DNA from: Nitrospira sp.
Lineage (GTDB): Bacteria > Nitrospirota > Nitrospiria > Nitrospirales > Nitrospiraceae
Assembly: GCA_029865225.1 (NCBI GenBank)
Contig: JAOUHJ010000014.1
Location: 1 to 56,730, forward strand
DNA length: 56,730 bases
Direction: 5' to 3'
Made by a program: the position numbers and the translations under genes. The notes below the pieces were generated by a model. The model searched no databases. It was not told the DNA's origin and saw only the letters and a list, made by a program, of their open reading frames with translations. Shown piece by piece: positions 1-7,960 of the stretch; position 1 is the stretch's first letter; each line of letters starts with the position of its first letter.

Positions 1-598
1 ATATTTTGGTGACCGGCCCAGCCTCTTCCTTTGTGACCGCACGGAAAGGTTGAGTGAGGGGTGTCACGACTAGGCGGAGTATGCCGTCTCCGCGCGGCAC
101 ATAGCCGGGACGGGCGATCTCGAGTTCAGCGCGGAACCCCATGTCTCGAACTAGGGGAAGTAAGACGTGTTGGAGATGAAAAGCCGAAGGGGCAAAGTCC
201 TGAAACAGGCCCCCGTGCAATTCGACCGTGACTCGTGACCCGGCAAAGGCCAGGACCGGCAGGATGCCGAGAGCCAGCATGGTTGTCGAGCCGGCAGAGC
301 CAATGTCCCAATGGTAGTGTCTCCCGGTCTTGAGCTGGCTTGGCTGGAATGTGAATTCCTGCGAACCGTGGGCAAGCCCTTCCGTTCTTCCATCGACAAG
401 CTCGGCAATGGCCTCGACGACGCGGATGTGTTGTGGGCGTAACCCCGGCTTGTCTCGTTTAGCCCTCGCATTGACCATATGGATCGGCCGGCCTGTAAGG
501 GCAGAGAAGGCGACAGCCTGCCGCACAATGGTGCCGCTGCCGGAATAGCGGGAGCCGTCGATGGTCAGCATCGCGCTGGTGGCCTGGCGCAAGGTCAT
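1..598 (-). CDS. rtcA: RNA 3'-terminal phosphate cyclase, partial (3' end outside window)
   Basis: RtcA converts RNA 3'-phosphate ends to 2',3'-cyclic phosphates using ATP and acts in RNA repair and processing. Reading the minus strand from an ATG at 598 gives about 199 residues that stay open to position 1. The N-terminus carries the family pattern: IDGSRYSGSGTIVRQAVAFS, then SALTGRP, then KPGLRPQHIRVVEAIAEL, and a glycine-rich DIGSAGSTTMLALGILPVL segment. The active-site histidine lies in the C-terminal part beyond the window. A second in-frame ATG at 571 immediately precedes the conserved LTIDGS segment and is an equally good start. The gene is divergent from fbp and I see no rtcB or rtcR nearby. 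The gene may continue intact beyond the window; truncation here is only the window edge. Confidence 0.85.
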   Translation of the reverse strand, partial: MTLRQATSAMLTIDGSRYSGSGTIVRQAVAFSALTGRPIHMVNARAKRDKPGLRPQHIRVVEAIAELVDGRTEGLAHGSQEFTFQPSQLKTGRHYHWDIGSAGSTTMLALGILPVLAFAGSRVTVELHGGLFQDFAPSAFHLQHVLLPLVRDMGFRAELEIARPGYVPRGDGILRLVVTPLTQPFRAVTKEEAGPVTKI

Positions 599-882
599 GC
601 GAGTGTTAATCCAATTTCATGTGATGTCTACGAGTCAACGGCGTGGGTATCCCTGGGACAAGACTGGTGCAAAGCTTCTCCCACTGTTGCATCTTGCCTC
701 ATCGAACCATGCATCTCTGTAGCCGCCTACCCCAGCCATCGGATGTCTGTGCTTTAAATCTCCATACACCAAACCATGGGAATCTGTGAACGAATCGTCT
801 ATGAGCGCTGTGGCATCGGGATTGCTCAGTTTATATTCAGGCAAGAACTACGCTCATTGTTCTCCAGAAGAGGAGTATCACC

Positions 883-1989
883 ATGAAAGTTACCCTCAGC
901 ATCATCAAAGCCGATATCGGTTCGATCGGCGGTCATATTTGTCCCTCGCGGCAAGTGCTGGAAAGCGTTCGGAATCATATCGCCAAGCATGGCTCGGCTC
1001 TGTTGATCGACCACTATGTCAGCAGTACCGGTGACGATGTTGCAATCTTGATGAGCCACAAGCATGGCGCGGGACACGAAGCCGTCCATAAACTGGCTTG
1101 GGATGCGTTCCTCGCCGGGACCGCCGTGGCCAAACAGCAGGGGCTGTACGGTGCCGGTCAGGACCTGTTGAAAGACGCCTTTTCAGGCAATGTGCGGGGG
1201 ATGGGACCGGCAGTGGCGGAGATGGAATTCAACGAGCGGCCGAATGAACCCTTTCTCTTCTTCGCGGCCGACAAGACCGATCCCGGCGCCTTTAATCTCC
1301 CGCTTTATATGGCCTTTGCAGATCCCATGAATACACCGGGCTTGATCCTGGCACCCAGCATGGCGCAAGGCTTTCGCTTCGTCATCATGGATGTGAATCA
1401 TACGGAAGGTGACCGGATCATCGAGCTCAATACCCGGAAAGAACTGTACGAAATCGCCGCGCTGCTGCGCGACACCGAACGGTACGTCGTGGAATCGGTG
1501 TGGTCCGTCGCCAGCGGGGAACAAGCCGTGGTGGCATCCACCTCACGGCTGCATAACATTGCCGGGAAGTACACCGGCAAGGACGACCCGGTGATGCTGG
1601 TGCGGGTTCAGAAGGACTTCCCGGCAACGGGTGAAGTCATCGCGCCCTATGCCGTCGGTCCGTATGTGGCAGGTGGTATGCGTGGCTCTCACCAGATGCC
1701 CTTGATGCCGGTCCCGCTTCAGTCGGGCATCAGCTACTTCGATGGCCCTCCGGTGATCACCTGTGCCGCCTTCGCGATGCACGACGGACGGTTTACCGAA
1801 CCGGCGGACACGTTTGCCCATCCGTTCTGGAACCGAGTGCGGGACACCGTCTCCGACAAAGCCATCGGCATGCGACGCCAAGGGTTCTTCGGCGCGGCCA
1901 TGCTGCCCATGGCGGAATTGGAGTATACCGGCATCATGGAGAATCTAAAGGCGCTGGAACCACGATTCCATGTGCGCACCGGTTCGTGA
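883..1989 (+). CDS. fbp: Fructose-1,6-bisphosphate aldolase/phosphatase (archaeal type)
   Basis: This bifunctional gluconeogenic enzyme (class V FBPase) condenses triose phosphates to fructose-1,6-bisphosphate and dephosphorylates it to fructose-6-phosphate in the cytoplasm. The 368-residue length matches the family. The N-terminus MKVTLSIIKADIGSIGGH is typical and carries early acidic and His metal ligands. The motif AGKYTGKDDPV places Tyr230 and Lys233 where the known aldolase Tyr/Schiff-base Lys pair (about 229/232 in the characterised archaeal enzyme) lies. Several Asp-rich metal-binding stretches (STGDDVA, AADKTDPGAF, MDVNHTEGD) are present. The start is supported by AGAGGAG followed by TATCACC before the ATG. 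The gene stands alone, divergent from rtcA and convergent with the Fe-S genes. The family is common in archaea and deep-branching or autotrophic bacteria and implies gluconeogenesis downstream of CO2 fixation. Confidence 0.95.
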   Translation: MKVTLSIIKADIGSIGGHICPSRQVLESVRNHIAKHGSALLIDHYVSSTGDDVAILMSHKHGAGHEAVHKLAWDAFLAGTAVAKQQGLYGAGQDLLKDAFSGNVRGMGPAVAEMEFNERPNEPFLFFAADKTDPGAFNLPLYMAFADPMNTPGLILAPSMAQGFRFVIMDVNHTEGDRIIELNTRKELYEIAALLRDTERYVVESVWSVASGEQAVVASTSRLHNIAGKYTGKDDPVMLVRVQKDFPATGEVIAPYAVGPYVAGGMRGSHQMPLMPVPLQSGISYFDGPPVITCAAFAMHDGRFTEPADTFAHPFWNRVRDTVSDKAIGMRRQGFFGAAMLPMAELEYTGIMENLKALEPRFHVRTGS

Positions 1990-2051
1990 TCAGACACAGC
2001 GCGAGCGTTCTGCGTCGAGCGATGGATCAAGGTGTGGAGTAAGACGACCTG

Positions 2052-2987
2052 TCACCGAAGAATCCCGCTCACGATCATCTCTATCGCTTGCTCCGGTGTG
2101 AGCCCACGCGCCATCAACGTTTCCAATTCTTTCTTATTCACACTGCCGATGGCCGCTTCGTGGGTGACCTTTGCTTCCGGGTGAAACACCCGCACGATGG
2201 GGATCGCGCTGGCATGTGCCCGGCCCTGCACGACTTCCATGCAATCGACGTGACCGCGGGCTCCTCGTGCATGGGCTTCAGTGATGCCGGTGATTTCTGC
2301 ACGGGCTTCGTCTTCGAGCACCACGCGCGTCTTGATCAGACCCCGTGAGCGTTCCCCTCGAAGAATGACGGCTTCCTTGAGCATGATCTGATCGGTCCTG
2401 TGAGCGAAGATCTTTGCGGTGAGTTCGGCGATGCCGTCTTCTTCCACTTCGACAAGATAATCGATGTCGAGATTGCCCACCGAACCGGATAGCAGCGAAA
2501 AGTCGGAGAAGTACCTCGCGCCTTTCCCGATCTTCACAGTCGCATGAGGGAGCACCAGCATGCCGCCGTGAGGGCCGTGGTAGTGGCCTTCCGTGTAGGT
2601 TAAGGACGCGCCGGGGCCGACGGCAATCGTGGCCTGCATGCGATGTTCTGCGGCGGTGGCGACAGGGAAAAGGCAATGGGAGAGCACGCGTGCCGTCGCC
2701 CTCTCTTCGACAAAGACGTCGATCTGAATGCGTTGACTGCCCGTCGGATGGGCCAGGCCGAAACACATGTGGATGGGCTGCACGATGGTCACGCCCGCTT
2801 GAATGGTCATTTTCCCCACGAGCGCCTCTGGAGTTTCTTCCACATCCAGTTGGAGACCTGGTACAGACCGTCGGCTCAGGATGCGATGGCCGTGTCCGAC
2901 GACATGCGCGATCTGCTCATCAGCGAGGATTGTCGGCTCCGCTCCGACCATCGGCAAGACACGAGCGAGTTCGTCAAGTTCGGACAT
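2052..2987 (-). CDS. SufB/SufD-family Fe-S cluster assembly scaffold (SmsB-like)
   Basis: This is the partner of the SufC ATPase and forms the scaffold on which Fe-S clusters are built. The protein is about 311 residues, much shorter than classical SufB or SufD (above 420). It has a beta-helix-like core with the C-terminal family signature KVTHEAAIGSVNKKELETL followed by MARGLTPEQAIEMIVSGIL. The His-Glu pair in THEAAIG corresponds to the conserved SufB C-terminal His-Glu. A single conserved-looking Cys occurs in GHVDCMEVVQGRA. The ATG at 2987 is chosen because GGAGAGG lies about 9 nt upstream; it overlaps the end of sufC by 14 nt, indicating translational coupling. An in-frame ATG at 3005 is the alternative. 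No second SufB or SufD, SufS or SufU is nearby, so the pair resembles the minimal SMS (SmsCB) type rather than full SUF. Confidence 0.85.
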   Translation of the reverse strand: MSELDELARVLPMVGAEPTILADEQIAHVVGHGHRILSRRSVPGLQLDVEETPEALVGKMTIQAGVTIVQPIHMCFGLAHPTGSQRIQIDVFVEERATARVLSHCLFPVATAAEHRMQATIAVGPGASLTYTEGHYHGPHGGMLVLPHATVKIGKGARYFSDFSLLSGSVGNLDIDYLVEVEEDGIAELTAKIFAHRTDQIMLKEAVILRGERSRGLIKTRVVLEDEARAEITGITEAHARGARGHVDCMEVVQGRAHASAIPIVRVFHPEAKVTHEAAIGSVNKKELETLMARGLTPEQAIEMIVSGILR

Positions 2988-3702
2988 ATCCGCAGACCTC
3001 TCCATCGCATCGGACGCACGTCCGTCCGCGAAAGTGTTCGATGACATGGGCGGGATCGCCGGAAAAAATGATCCGGCCGTTGCACAATTGGGAAGCCGAG
3101 TCGGCAATCGCTGCGACCTCTTCCTGATGAGTGATAAGCAAGACCGCCCCGCCGTGATCCTTGAGCACGCGGATGACGTTGATAATATGACTGATCGAGA
3201 GCATGTCGATGCCGGCGGTGGGCTCATCAAGGATGGCCAGCGTCGGCTTCATCGACAGGACGGAGGCGAGCTCCACTCGATGACGCTCGCCTCCACTGAG
3301 GGCTTTATCAACTCGCCGATTCAGGTAGCGATCGGGGTCCAGGCCGACTTGGAGCAGCGCCGGCTCTGGATCGAGCGAGGTACGGCCCAAGGTCAGGTAC
3401 TCGCGGATCGTGAGGCCTTCGAACCGAGCCGGTTCTTGCCAGGCGAGGGTCAAGCCCAACTTCGCTCGTTCATGCGTCTTAAGTGAGAGAAGGTCCGCAC
3501 CGTTGAACATCACGGTACCCGTCGTCGGCACATAGCCGTCACAACCCATGAGCAGGTAGGCAAGGGTGGTCTTGCCGGAGCCGTTCGCTCCGAGGAGAGC
3601 ATGGATTTCTCCCGGGTCGATTGTAAGACCGAGTCGATCGAGAATCCTCTGATCGCCCGCCGTGAAGGTCAGATTGCGAATGTCTAAGAGAGGAAGAGTC
3701 AC
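2974..3702 (-). CDS. sufC: Fe-S cluster assembly ATPase SufC
   Basis: This ABC-type ATPase powers Fe-S cluster assembly on its SufB/D-like partner, encoded by the overlapping downstream gene. All ABC motifs are visible: Walker A GANGSGKTT, the SufC-type Q-loop region TLAWQEPARFEGLTIREYL, signature LSGGERHRVELASVLSMKP, Walker B LAILDEPTAGID and the switch His in LLITHQEE. There are no transmembrane segments, as expected for this soluble subclass. The family normally begins just before the LLDIRNLTF strand, which points to GTG at 3702. In-frame alternatives are GTG at 3711, ATG at 3735 and TTG at 3759; none has a convincing ribosome site, so the start is uncertain by about 20 residues. It is the first gene of the pair; the roughly 300 bp upstream, shared with the BON gene, should hold the promoter. 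Confidence 0.9.
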   Translation of the reverse strand: MTLPLLDIRNLTFTAGDQRILDRLGLTIDPGEIHALLGANGSGKTTLAYLLMGCDGYVPTTGTVMFNGADLLSLKTHERAKLGLTLAWQEPARFEGLTIREYLTLGRTSLDPEPALLQVGLDPDRYLNRRVDKALSGGERHRVELASVLSMKPTLAILDEPTAGIDMLSISHIINVIRVLKDHGGAVLLITHQEEVAAIADSASQLCNGRIIFSGDPAHVIEHFRGRTCVRCDGEVCGYVRT

Positions 3703-3934
3703 AGTCCACACCACGCCTCTTAATTTCTTGTGCATCGTGCGTGCCGTGAGGCAACACAATCAGCAGGCGATTCCTCTAGGAGTCAGTCAACACAAACGTG
3801 GCGTTCTGCAGCAAGGGAACGAACTTGTGTGGGGAATTAGTCCCCACTTCAACCCCATTCTGAAATTTCTCGGTACAACTGGCGATCCTACTTCAGCCTA
3901 AACCATCAAGGACTTTGCGATGGTGAAGTGTGTG

Positions 3935-3966
3935 GCATCGTCATTGCTGAGCATCGTCATTGGTGA
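3935..3966. repeat. Tandem 16-bp repeat upstream of the BON gene
   Basis: Two adjacent 16-bp copies, GCATCGTCATTGCTGA (3935-3950) and GCATCGTCATTGGTGA (3951-3966), differ at one base. They lie 35-66 bp upstream of the BON start in the divergent intergenic region, where regulator sites would be expected. It may be an operator with two half-sites or simply a small duplication; nothing in the sequence decides this. Confidence 0.5.
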
Positions 3967-4000
3967 GGGAGAGTGCAGACCTGCGTAAGCGGTAACCCAC

Positions 4001-4741
4001 ATGAAGACCACCGCTGTGTCAGAACGAGATCGGATTCTAAAAGAAGTGCGTGCCGCCTTCGAGCGGGAGCCGCGCATTAACTTGCACAAGTGTCCGATTG
4101 GGATGGAATTTAGCGACGGGGTCCTCACCCTGGAAGGCGAGGTTGAACATGTTGCCGCGAAAAAGCTCAGCCTGGAGTTGGCGATCGCGGTGCAGGGCGT
4201 CACCGGGATTATCGACCGCCTCCGCGTCACCCCGGCAACACGTATGGGAGACGGAGCGATCTTGGATGCGGTACGTGATGCGTTGCTTCAGGAAACCGCC
4301 CTCATGAATTGCACGATCCGCCTAATCCGCAAGGGACAACTGGAAACCGTTCGAGAGGTCACCAACGAGCCTCATGGCTCGATCAGGGTTTCCGTAAACG
4401 ACGGGGTCGTGTTGCTCGACGACCATGTGACCGGGCTCACGCAGAAGCGGTTGGCCGGGGTGTTGGCCTGGTGGGTTCCAGGGAGCCGTGATGTCATCAA
4501 TGGGATGGAAGTCGTCCCGAGTCAGCCGGATTCGGATGAGGAGATCGCAAAGGCGGTTCGAATCGTCTTGAAGAAAGATCCGTTTGTGAACGAGGAACGA
4601 ATTCGTGTCATGGCGCAACGATCCGTGGTGACGTTGGAAGGCGATGTACCCTCCGCGCCGCAGAAAGAAATGGCCGAGTTCGATGCCTGGTATGTCTTCG
4701 GCGTGGATAAGGCGATCAATCGGTTGGAGATCCGTCCATAA
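4001..4741 (+). CDS. Triple BON-domain protein
   Basis: BON domains are small lipid- or ligand-binding folds found in osmotic-stress proteins (OsmY type) and some secretins. The 246 residues appear to contain three BON units, about 8-78, 85-165 and 170-246. Each shows the pattern of a helix, then a strand with a conserved Gly (DGVLTLEGEVEH, NDGVVLLDDHVTG, SVVTLEGDVPS) and a closing VxGV-like or NRLEI-type end. No signal peptide is visible at the N-terminus MKTTAVSERDRILKEV, so it is probably cytoplasmic, unlike OsmY. The gene precedes hsp20 by about 75 bp and probably shares its transcript, suggesting an envelope or protein-stress role. The ribosome site is weak, so the start is moderately certain. 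Confidence 0.8.
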   Translation: MKTTAVSERDRILKEVRAAFEREPRINLHKCPIGMEFSDGVLTLEGEVEHVAAKKLSLELAIAVQGVTGIIDRLRVTPATRMGDGAILDAVRDALLQETALMNCTIRLIRKGQLETVREVTNEPHGSIRVSVNDGVVLLDDHVTGLTQKRLAGVLAWWVPGSRDVINGMEVVPSQPDSDEEIAKAVRIVLKKDPFVNEERIRVMAQRSVVTLEGDVPSAPQKEMAEFDAWYVFGVDKAINRLEIRP

Positions 4742-4815
4742 TAAAGAGAGGAAGGGCGACATCACGCCGCCTGAGGATAGAAACCACAACAAACCCCCAG
4801 CAAGGAGGATGTGTC

Positions 4816-5313
4816 ATGGCCAAAGCAGAAGAAAAAGCCGTCGCCACCAAGAAACCGAGTGAAATCGCGTCGCGAGTGGAGGACATCGAGCATTGGATGG
4901 AGCGTTTCATGGACGACATGTGGCGGCGTCCATTTCCCAACCTGTTCGGACGGGACCGTTGGTTACCCCTCCGTCCGTTGTCGGTGCGTATGCCCTCACT
5001 CGATGTCTATGAGGAAGAAGACTCCGTGGTGGTCAAGGCCGAACTTCCCGGGATGAAGAAGGAAGATGTCGAAGTCAATCTCGCAGGGGAAACCTTGACC
5101 ATTAAAGGCGAGAAAAAAGACGAAAAAGAAGTGAAAGAGGACAATTACTATCGCCGTGAGCGGTCATACGGGTCGTTCTTGCGGAGCGTGGGTTTGCCTT
5201 GTGAAGTGAAGAGCGACGAAATCAAGGCTTCCTTCAAGGACGGTGTATTGGAAATCCGGATGCCGAAGACGGAGGAAGCGAAGAAGAAATCCGTCTCAGT
5301 GAAGATCGATTAG
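4816..5313 (+). CDS. Small heat-shock protein, Hsp20/alpha-crystallin family
   Basis: This is an ATP-independent holdase that binds unfolding proteins in the cytoplasm and passes them to DnaK/DnaJ. The protein is 165 residues. An N-terminal arm of about 55 residues contains a Trp/Arg-rich patch (MDDMWRRPFPNLFGRDRW). The alpha-crystallin domain spans roughly 55-150, with the typical VKAELPGMKKEDVEVNL, DNYYRRERSYGSFLRSVGLP and SFKDGVLEIRMPK strands, and the tail is lysine-rich. A strong AAGGAGG lies 7 nt before the ATG. The gene sits between the BON gene and Slp/DnaJ genes, an apparent stress cluster; dnaJ about 1.2 kb downstream would be its functional partner. I see no CIRCE element upstream. 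Confidence 0.95.
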   Translation: MAKAEEKAVATKKPSEIASRVEDIEHWMERFMDDMWRRPFPNLFGRDRWLPLRPLSVRMPSLDVYEEEDSVVVKAELPGMKKEDVEVNLAGETLTIKGEKKDEKEVKEDNYYRRERSYGSFLRSVGLPCEVKSDEIKASFKDGVLEIRMPKTEEAKKKSVSVKID

Positions 5314-5334
5314 TACCGTGTGAGGTCGGAGCGT

Positions 5335-5571
5335 ATGAATCTTCGATTCATGATTGGGTTGTGCGCGGTTGTGATCGGGGTATTCGGTGTGAGCCTCTGT
5401 CAGCCGCCGATACCCAGGATTGCCAAAGGCGGAGGACCCGCAGACGTGATTGTGTCCTCCATCAACGCCACAACGCAGGACATCCTCATGGTCTTAGAAC
5501 CCGCGGACCAGGCCATTCAGGTGCGAGATCTGGATGGCCTGCTCTCAAGCTTCTCGAAGCGCTCTCGTTAG
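5335..5571 (+). CDS. Small exported hypothetical protein
   Basis: This is a short protein of 78 residues that I do not recognise. The N-terminus (MNLRFMIGLCAVVIGVFGV) is a clear hydrophobic signal segment after one Arg, probably Sec-dependent. The mature part is small and polar with a possible amphipathic helix, and it ends in a basic SKRSR. The start chosen is ATG 5335, with GGAG just upstream; GTG at 5320 in the same frame would add five residues. It begins 21 bp after hsp20 and is likely co-transcribed. Function unknown. Confidence 0.55.
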   Translation: MNLRFMIGLCAVVIGVFGVSLCQPPIPRIAKGGGPADVIVSSINATTQDILMVLEPADQAIQVRDLDGLLSSFSKRSR

Positions 5572-5634
5572 TACGAGCTCAAGCGCTTAGAATTGTGTAA
5601 GGAACCAAGGGCTTCTCACCTTGTGCGTGGCTCG

Positions 5635-5724
5635 ATGTCTGAGTACTTGTTTGAAGCGATTGTCACGCTTGTGGTCGCGAGTGTGCTGGTTTGGATTTTT
5701 TGGCGAAAAGGAAAATCCGACTAG
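5635..5724 (+). CDS. Putative single-pass membrane microprotein (29 aa)
   Basis: An ATG-to-TAG frame encodes 29 residues: MSEYLFEAIVTLVVASVLVW followed by a basic tail ending RKGKSD. This is the layout of a single transmembrane helix with an acidic N-side and a cytoplasmic positive C-side. No strong ribosome site is visible upstream, so it is less certain than the two microproteins at 14045 and 16688, which it resembles in architecture but not in sequence. Confidence 0.35.
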   Translation: MSEYLFEAIVTLVVASVLVWIFWRKGKSD

Positions 5725-5913
5725 TCGATGAACGTTGCTCCATCGCCCAGCAGCTGTTGTCTGAAATTGGGGCAATCTCCCCCAATTTCCGTCCAGGCCA
5801 TCCATCATGGTACGAGCGGCTTTCCCTCAAACTTCTGCCGGTGACACATGAGATTCCGCTCGCGAGCTCGCTCGCGTTTTGGTCAGGCATTCCTCTTGCT
5901 GAACAAAGGTTGC

Positions 5914-6498
5914 ATGGATCTTCGACGTGCGACGAGCGTCACAAAAATAATTGCGGCTGTTCTCTCGATCCTAGGGGTTGTGGGATGCGGCGGTGTGCCG
6001 GTTGTACCACCCGATCTTCAGCAAAAAATCGAGCGAGATGTGTCATTTCAGCAAATAAAAGACTCGCCGCTCTCCTACAAAGGTCAGTTCGTCGTGGTTG
6101 GAGGAACCGTGCTTTCAGTCAAGCCGCTTAAACAGAACGGAACGCAGATCGAGGTTCTCCAACTTCCACTCGCGAGCGACTACGAGCCGCAAGGGCGACT
6201 GACAGATTCCCATGGGCGCTTCCTCGCGTTCCACAAAGAGTTTCTCGATCCGGCGACCATTCCTACCGGGACACGAGTCACGGTGGTGGGCGAAGTGACC
6301 GGTTCGACGACGCAGATGTTAGACGAGGTCGAGTATGCCTATCCGACGATCGATATTGCCTCGTTGACGGTTTGGCCTCCCAAGCTGCCGGCCTTCTGGT
6401 TCCATCCTTATCCATACTTCGGTGCCTATTGGGGACCGTACTGGGGGCCTTACTGGGGTCCTCCGCATTGGAGTCCATATGGATTAAGGAGAAGATGA
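5914..6498 (+). CDS. Slp-family outer-membrane lipoprotein
   Basis: Slp proteins are starvation- or stationary-phase-induced outer-membrane lipoproteins of unclear function. The chosen ATG gives 194 residues with a lipoprotein signal and lipobox VVGC (Cys25). The Slp-like body follows: VPPDLQQKIERDVSFQQIK, then a GQFVVVGGTVLSVKP strand, a GTRVTVVGEVTG strand, and the YPTIDIASLTVWP segment typical of the family. The C-terminus is unusual: an aromatic Trp/Tyr/Pro/Gly tail with three GPYWG units in tandem (about 165-190). An upstream in-frame ATG at 5848 would add 22 Arg-rich residues and spoil the signal peptide, so it was not used. Confidence 0.8.
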   Translation: MDLRRATSVTKIIAAVLSILGVVGCGGVPVVPPDLQQKIERDVSFQQIKDSPLSYKGQFVVVGGTVLSVKPLKQNGTQIEVLQLPLASDYEPQGRLTDSHGRFLAFHKEFLDPATIPTGTRVTVVGEVTGSTTQMLDEVEYAYPTIDIASLTVWPPKLPAFWFHPYPYFGAYWGPYWGPYWGPPHWSPYGLRRR

Positions 6499-6564
6499 CA
6501 TTGAAGCACGAGGCTACGGCATGACGATCGTGTATCTTCTCTAAGAGGGTGAGGAGCCATCCCA

Positions 6565-7713
6565 GTGCCAGAGGTCAACACGAAGAGGGATTATTACGAA
6601 GTGCTTGGTGTGAATCGAACCGCGACTCGCGATGAGATCAAGCATGCCTATCGGCAGTTAGCCTTGCAATACCATCCTGACAAGAACAAGGATCCCGACG
6701 CGGCGGCAAAGTTCCGTGAACTTGCGGAAGCCTATGCCGTGCTGTCCGACGATACCAAGCGAAAAGAATACGATACGACCGGCCATGCCGGCGTAAGTGA
6801 ACGGTGGTCGGCAGACGACCTCATGCGGGACTTCCAGTTCGGGGATTTCTTTGGAGGTCGGTTCGGCGATCTGTCGAGCATGTTTGGGGATTTCTTTGGG
6901 CGGCGCATGAGGCCCGGACCGGATGCGGCGAGAGGCGCGGATCTTCGCTACGATGTCGAGCTAACGCTGGAAGAAGCTGCTCGTGGCGGAGAGCGGGAGA
7001 TCCATCTCACACGATCAGAAAAATGTACGGATTGTGGAGGTAGCGGGGCCAAGGCCGGTACGAAGCCCTTGTCCTGTCCCGATTGTCGAGGAAGCGGACA
7101 GAAGCAAGACGTGAAGATGAGGAAGGATGTACGACTGGTCACCTTGACCACATGCGGGCGTTGCCAGGGACGGGGGCAGATCGTTGAATCTCCCTGTCCG
7201 TTCTGTCAGGGCAGCGGCTATCGATTTCTCCCACACGCGTTGAAGGTGAAGGTTCCGCCTGGAATCGACGACGGCATGCTCATTCGGTTGCCTGGCCAGG
7301 GCGAGGCGAACGCCAACGGCGGGCCTCCAGGCGATCTTCTCATCAGTCCTCATATCCGGCGGCATCCCTCGCTCGAACGTCATGGCGACGATCTCTATAT
7401 GGTTCAATCAATCACCTTTCCTGATGCGGCGCTCGGCAGAAAGTTGCGCGTGACGGGGTTGGGAGGAGAGACGCTGCAAGTCGCGATTCCGCCTGGAACT
7501 CAGAGCGGCACAGCGCTTCGGCTGAATGGGAAAGGCATGCCCAAGGTCGGAGAGAAAGGAAAGGGCGATCTCTTTGTCGTGGTGGAGGTGCGGACGCCTA
7601 CCGAGATGTCGGATCGTGAACGCGTACTCATGCAACAATTGGCTGAGCTGCAACAGTCTTCGACGCGCGATAAACCTCTCAAAGTCAAGCAACCAGGCTC
7701 GTCCATGTTCTGA
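6565..7713 (+). CDS. dnaJ: Chaperone protein DnaJ (type I Hsp40)
   Basis: This co-chaperone stimulates DnaK ATPase and delivers substrates. The 382 residues show the full type I layout. The J domain covers about 8-73, with the HPD triad in YHPDKNKD. A Gly/Phe-rich linker follows ([18 protein letters not shown]). Four zinc-finger repeats ([32 protein letters not shown]) span about 150-220, and then two beta-barrel substrate domains ([35 protein letters not shown]). Translation starts at GTG 6565, supported by GAGGAG 8-9 nt upstream. No dnaK or grpE is adjacent; its neighbours are the Hsp20 and BON stress genes, so this may be a second, stress-dedicated dnaJ rather than the housekeeping copy. 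Confidence 0.93.
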   Translation: MPEVNTKRDYYEVLGVNRTATRDEIKHAYRQLALQYHPDKNKDPDAAAKFRELAEAYAVLSDDTKRKEYDTTGHAGVSERWSADDLMRDFQFGDFFGGRFGDLSSMFGDFFGRRMRPGPDAARGADLRYDVELTLEEAARGGEREIHLTRSEKCTDCGGSGAKAGTKPLSCPDCRGSGQKQDVKMRKDVRLVTLTTCGRCQGRGQIVESPCPFCQGSGYRFLPHALKVKVPPGIDDGMLIRLPGQGEANANGGPPGDLLISPHIRRHPSLERHGDDLYMVQSITFPDAALGRKLRVTGLGGETLQVAIPPGTQSGTALRLNGKGMPKVGEKGKGDLFVVVEVRTPTEMSDRERVLMQQLAELQQSSTRDKPLKVKQPGSSMF

Positions 7714-7960
7714 AGGCTGGATGTCTAAATGGGCCGTCAGGCAGCCGGTCTCTCTTTACCTCATCATCGCTTTTCTCAGGCCCGTAAACCGCCCATATTG
7801 ATGGTCTCAGGGAAACCCATTGGGGTAGCCGAGCCGTACAGTTTCATCGAGGCATGCTGATCTCCGATCGTTCTCACATGTGCCTGAAGGTAGACGTCCC
7901 TGACCAAAATTGAGGGCTTGCGGGACCTACGTAAGAAGACTAGAATTAAATTCTCTCGCC

